Of a DNA stretch of 64,000 bases, positions 62,061 through 64,000 are shown one piece after another. The number at the start of each line of letters is the position of its first letter. Positions within the stretch are counted from its first letter, which is position 1. Source of the DNA: CAWGGS01 sp963822095 (GTDB taxonomy: Bacteria > Desulfobacterota > Desulfobulbia > Desulfobulbales > Desulfocapsaceae); the NCBI GenBank assembly GCA_963822095.1, contig CAWGGS010000015.1, positions 1 to 64,000 on the forward strand, given 5' to 3'. The translations under genes and the position numbers were made by a program. The notes under the pieces were generated by a model. The model saw only the letters and a list, made by a program, of their open reading frames with translations, had not been told where the DNA came from and made no database searches.

Positions 62061-62504
62061 ATGACTAAAGTCTCTGGTATCGTTGCAATGGCAGCCATTG
62101 CCATTGCAATGGCTGCATGTTCCGGGGAATACACGAAGAATCTTGGTGTGCATAACGGGAAGCTTGCCGATTGTCCCAGCTCTCCAAACTGTGTTTCGAG
62201 CTGGGCTACGGATTCAAGGCACAGTATTGCGCCGCTTGCCTTTACCGATCCACCCAAGGAAGCTTTCCTGCGTTTGAAGAAGGTTCTGACAGACAGAAAG
62301 GACACTCAAATCGTCGAGGAAGAACCCGGATATCTCCGGGTGGTATTTTCGACAACGTTCTTCTCCGATGATGGTGAATTCCTATTGGAGAAAGACCATA
62401 TCGCCGTTCGTTCCGCGTCCCGTTTGGGCTACTCTGATTTCGGTAAGAATCGCAGCAGGCTAGAAGCGATTAGTCGTTCGTTTTCTCAGCCACTGGATAC
62501 GTGA
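62061..62504 (+). CDS. DUF1499 lipoprotein
   Basis: The 147-residue protein has a lipoprotein signal (lipobox AMAAC, Cys20) followed by the DUF1499 domain: LADCPSSPNCVSSWA, a middle sheet (YLRVVFSTTFFSDDGEFLLE) and the end VRSASRLGYSDFGKNRSRLE. DUF1499 proteins are envelope proteins of unknown role, often near SDR or membrane genes. It begins 3 bases after the SDR/DUF2867 gene. Confidence 0.9.
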   Translation: MTKVSGIVAMAAIAIAMAACSGEYTKNLGVHNGKLADCPSSPNCVSSWATDSRHSIAPLAFTDPPKEAFLRLKKVLTDRKDTQIVEEEPGYLRVVFSTTFFSDDGEFLLEKDHIAVRSASRLGYSDFGKNRSRLEAISRSFSQPLDT

Positions 62505-62569
62505 GGTCTTTGCGTTGATCTCGAGTCATTGACAGATCTGCTTACCTCTGAAACGCAGCCTATCGGAAG

Positions 62570-62655
62570 GAAAGGAGTGAGCTGTTCGTATCTCGGTGTA
62601 CCCTTGACGGCTGTAGGGAAGCCCCCATGGATAGGTTTATTTATGGATAAGGGAG
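62570..62655. repeat. REP-like palindrome, copy 3 (one arm lost)
   Basis: GAGTGAGCTGTTCGTATCTC, CCTTGACGGCTG and AAGCCCCCATGGATAGGTTT (62619-62638) align in order with the left arm and core of the copy at 57491-57585. The closing arm is not found and the element runs into the 3' end of the leftward gene ending at 62637. Confidence 0.5.
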
Positions 62656-63119
62656 GCCTTTTCCGGGGTTTCCGAGAAAGCGTCGACAGGGATCAGCCAA
62701 AAAACATCTGGTGCATCGGCAATTGCCTGTTGCGTTTGCACCGACATCCAGTGACTGTCGTCGATGAGGGTGTAGAAGACGGAATCGATGCCGATAAACC
62801 CGTCAAGAAAGTGGGTCGCGATATGCAGGACCTTGCTTGGGTAGCCCTGGTTTAACTTCAGGAGATCGCTGGTGGTTTTGACCCCGGTGTCCTCCAGATC
62901 TTTGATCAGTCTTTCCAATATTTTTCTGTTTTTAGCAATGGCTTGATTGAGACATTCTTCGAAATTCTGGTGGGATCCGGCCAAGCTCGCCTCGTCGTCT
63001 ATTTCTATCCGGTCATAACGAACCAGCTCCGTACGGGCAAAATAGTTTTCCACCTGTTTTCGGCAGCTCTTATATGACTTTCCAGTAACCAGAATGAGAT
63101 GATGGGCGATTTTTTTCAT
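62637..63119 (-). CDS. Conserved-looking hypothetical protein (160 residues)
   Basis: The cytoplasmic 160-residue protein starts MKKIAHHLILVTGKSYKSCR and contains a helical NQAIAKNRKILERLIKDLED segment, then GYPSKVLHIATHFLDGFIGI and LIPVDAFSETPEKASL. There is no signal peptide, and no Cys pair or motif that I recognise. It is transcribed leftward, after the flavodiiron protein gene and possibly with it (145-base gap). The 3' end overlaps the REP-like remnant. Confidence 0.6.
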   Translation of the reverse strand: MKKIAHHLILVTGKSYKSCRKQVENYFARTELVRYDRIEIDDEASLAGSHQNFEECLNQAIAKNRKILERLIKDLEDTGVKTTSDLLKLNQGYPSKVLHIATHFLDGFIGIDSVFYTLIDDSHWMSVQTQQAIADAPDVFWLIPVDAFSETPEKASLIHK

Positions 63120-63264
63120 GATGATCAGTAAATGCGTAACATGCAGTGTTCAGTATTCCGCTTAGCGGATTCTGAATGATTCTCCAATGGAAAACTCCCA
63201 AGCTTGCGGTTCGGAGCATGGGCTGAAAGCTGCTCAGGATACACCATGCTCCGGGATTTCTGCT

Positions 63265-64000
63265 TTATTCTTTCTTTTCTTTCAAGGCCTTGCCGATCTT
63301 ATGGCCAAGCTCGACACAGTGGAAAAGATCACCTTCCTCAGGGACATATTTGACCCTGAACCCTTCATCGATAATATCCAGCTTCATCTCACCCATGGCC
63401 TCGTTCAAAAGCTTGATCGATTCACCGGACCAGCCGTAGGAGCCGAAGGCAGCACCAATTTTATTGGTCGGCCTGAGTCCCCGCATGTACATCAGAAAAC
63501 CGGCCATCCTCGGTAGCAGACCGTTATTCAAGGTCGGCGAACCCAGGATAAGAGCGCTGGCGTTAAGGACCTCGCGCATGACATCGCTGCGATGGTTATA
63601 ACGAAGATTCAAAAGCTTATAGGATATGCCTTCATCCTGAAGTCCGGTGCCGATGGCCTTGGCCATGAGCTCTGTCGAATGCCACATAGTATCATAAATG
63701 ATTAGCGCGTTTCCGTCACCCTGATTATGGCACCATTTGGCATAAGAGGTGATTGCCTTTGACGGGTCGGTGCGCCATATGACGCCATGGTCCGGGGCTA
63801 TCATGTCGATGGGAAGCGCCATCTCTTCGACCTTGGCCAGCAGCCTTTTGACGTTTGGTGAGTAGAGGGTCAGAATATTTGCATAGTATTTAGTCAGTTC
63901 CTCAAGGAGGATTGCCTGATCGACCTCGTCGTCAAAACGTTCACTGGTGGCAAGGTGCTGGCCGAAGGCGTCACTGGAGAAGAGCAGCTTGTCTTCCTTT
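63265..64000 (-). CDS. Flavodiiron protein, 3' part (runs off the window)
   Basis: The frame is open to the window edge, so only the C-terminal part of about 245 residues is seen. It begins in the metallo-beta-lactamase-like diiron domain (KLLFSSDAFGQH, a typical diiron-ligand region, and IDMIAPDHGVIWR with the last His ligand). It continues into a flavodoxin domain (ALIIYDTMWHSTELMAKAIG FMN loop, ILGSPTLNNG, AAFGSYGWSGES). Family knowledge: these enzymes reduce O2 or NO to harmless products in anaerobes with electrons from rubredoxin. It fits with hcp as a second defence gene in this window. Confidence 0.95.
   Translation of the reverse strand, partial: KEDKLLFSSDAFGQHLATSERFDDEVDQAILLEELTKYYANILTLYSPNVKRLLAKVEEMALPIDMIAPDHGVIWRTDPSKAITSYAKWCHNQGDGNALIIYDTMWHSTELMAKAIGTGLQDEGISYKLLNLRYNHRSDVMREVLNASALILGSPTLNNGLLPRMAGFLMYMRGLRPTNKIGAAFGSYGWSGESIKLLNEAMGEMKLDIIDEGFRVKYVPEEGDLFHCVELGHKIGKALKEKKE

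Overview
The window looks like a chromosomal piece from an anaerobic, sulfate-reducer-type member of the Desulfobacterota (Desulfobulbales-like is my guess; the sequence alone does not fix the genus). The reasons are a hybrid cluster protein with HcpR-type boxes, a flavodiiron protein, a soluble [NiFe] hydrogenase, an energy-converting-hydrogenase-related membrane complex, a SulP transporter, a TauE/SafE exporter next to a universal stress protein and a membrane cytidylate-kinase-like protein, and an unusual density of two-component and c-di-GMP genes. No tRNA, rRNA or CRISPR array was seen.

Layout. 1-1.5 kb: an IS110-family element whose 3' non-coding part folds into two matching internal loops, as expected of a bridge/seek RNA. 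1.7-4.2 kb: a leftward operon of a 71-residue peptide and two tandem radical SAM proteins, a candidate peptide-modification system. 4.9-10.6 kb: a thioesterase, a GyrI-like protein, a decayed REP-associated transposase, an alpha/beta hydrolase-MlaA-TAXI operon, and a Phd/RelE toxin-antitoxin pair. 10.6-18.5 kb: a second transposase remnant, a hybrid histidine kinase, an iron alcohol dehydrogenase, a QueG-like ferredoxin protein and a GC-rich, probably acquired GH3 beta-glucosidase. 19.2-25.2 kb: a pseudopilin with an HD-GYP protein, a three-gene envelope operon, a MITE-like repeat and small proteins. 25.4-30.1 kb: a YkgJ-type protein, a ferredoxin protein and hcp (the last two each with an HcpR-like box) and a methyltransferase.

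30.5-47.2 kb is a signalling block. An NtrC-type kinase/regulator pair precedes an operon encoding a cytoplasmic [NiFe] hydrogenase (small and large subunits), its maturation protease, a PAS hybrid kinase with Hpt domain, and a REC-GGDEF diguanylate cyclase. The order suggests an H2 sensor feeding phosphorelay and c-di-GMP signalling. It is followed by a universal stress protein/cytidylate-kinase-like/TauE operon with a sigma-54-type promoter, a lone receiver, and a second NtrC-type pair. A SulP transporter with a coiled-coil insertion follows.

50.9-58.5 kb encodes a six-gene complex related to hydrogenase 4 and complex I. Its large subunit lacks the Cys pairs that bind the NiFe site, so it is an Ehr-type complex and not a hydrogenase. 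The remainder holds a PAS-LuxR regulator, a 55-residue small protein, a flavin-binding PNPOx-like protein, an SDR/DUF2867 protein, a DUF1499 lipoprotein, an unknown protein and the 3' part of a flavodiiron protein. Three related REP-like palindromes lie between genes at 35.9, 57.5 and 62.6 kb.
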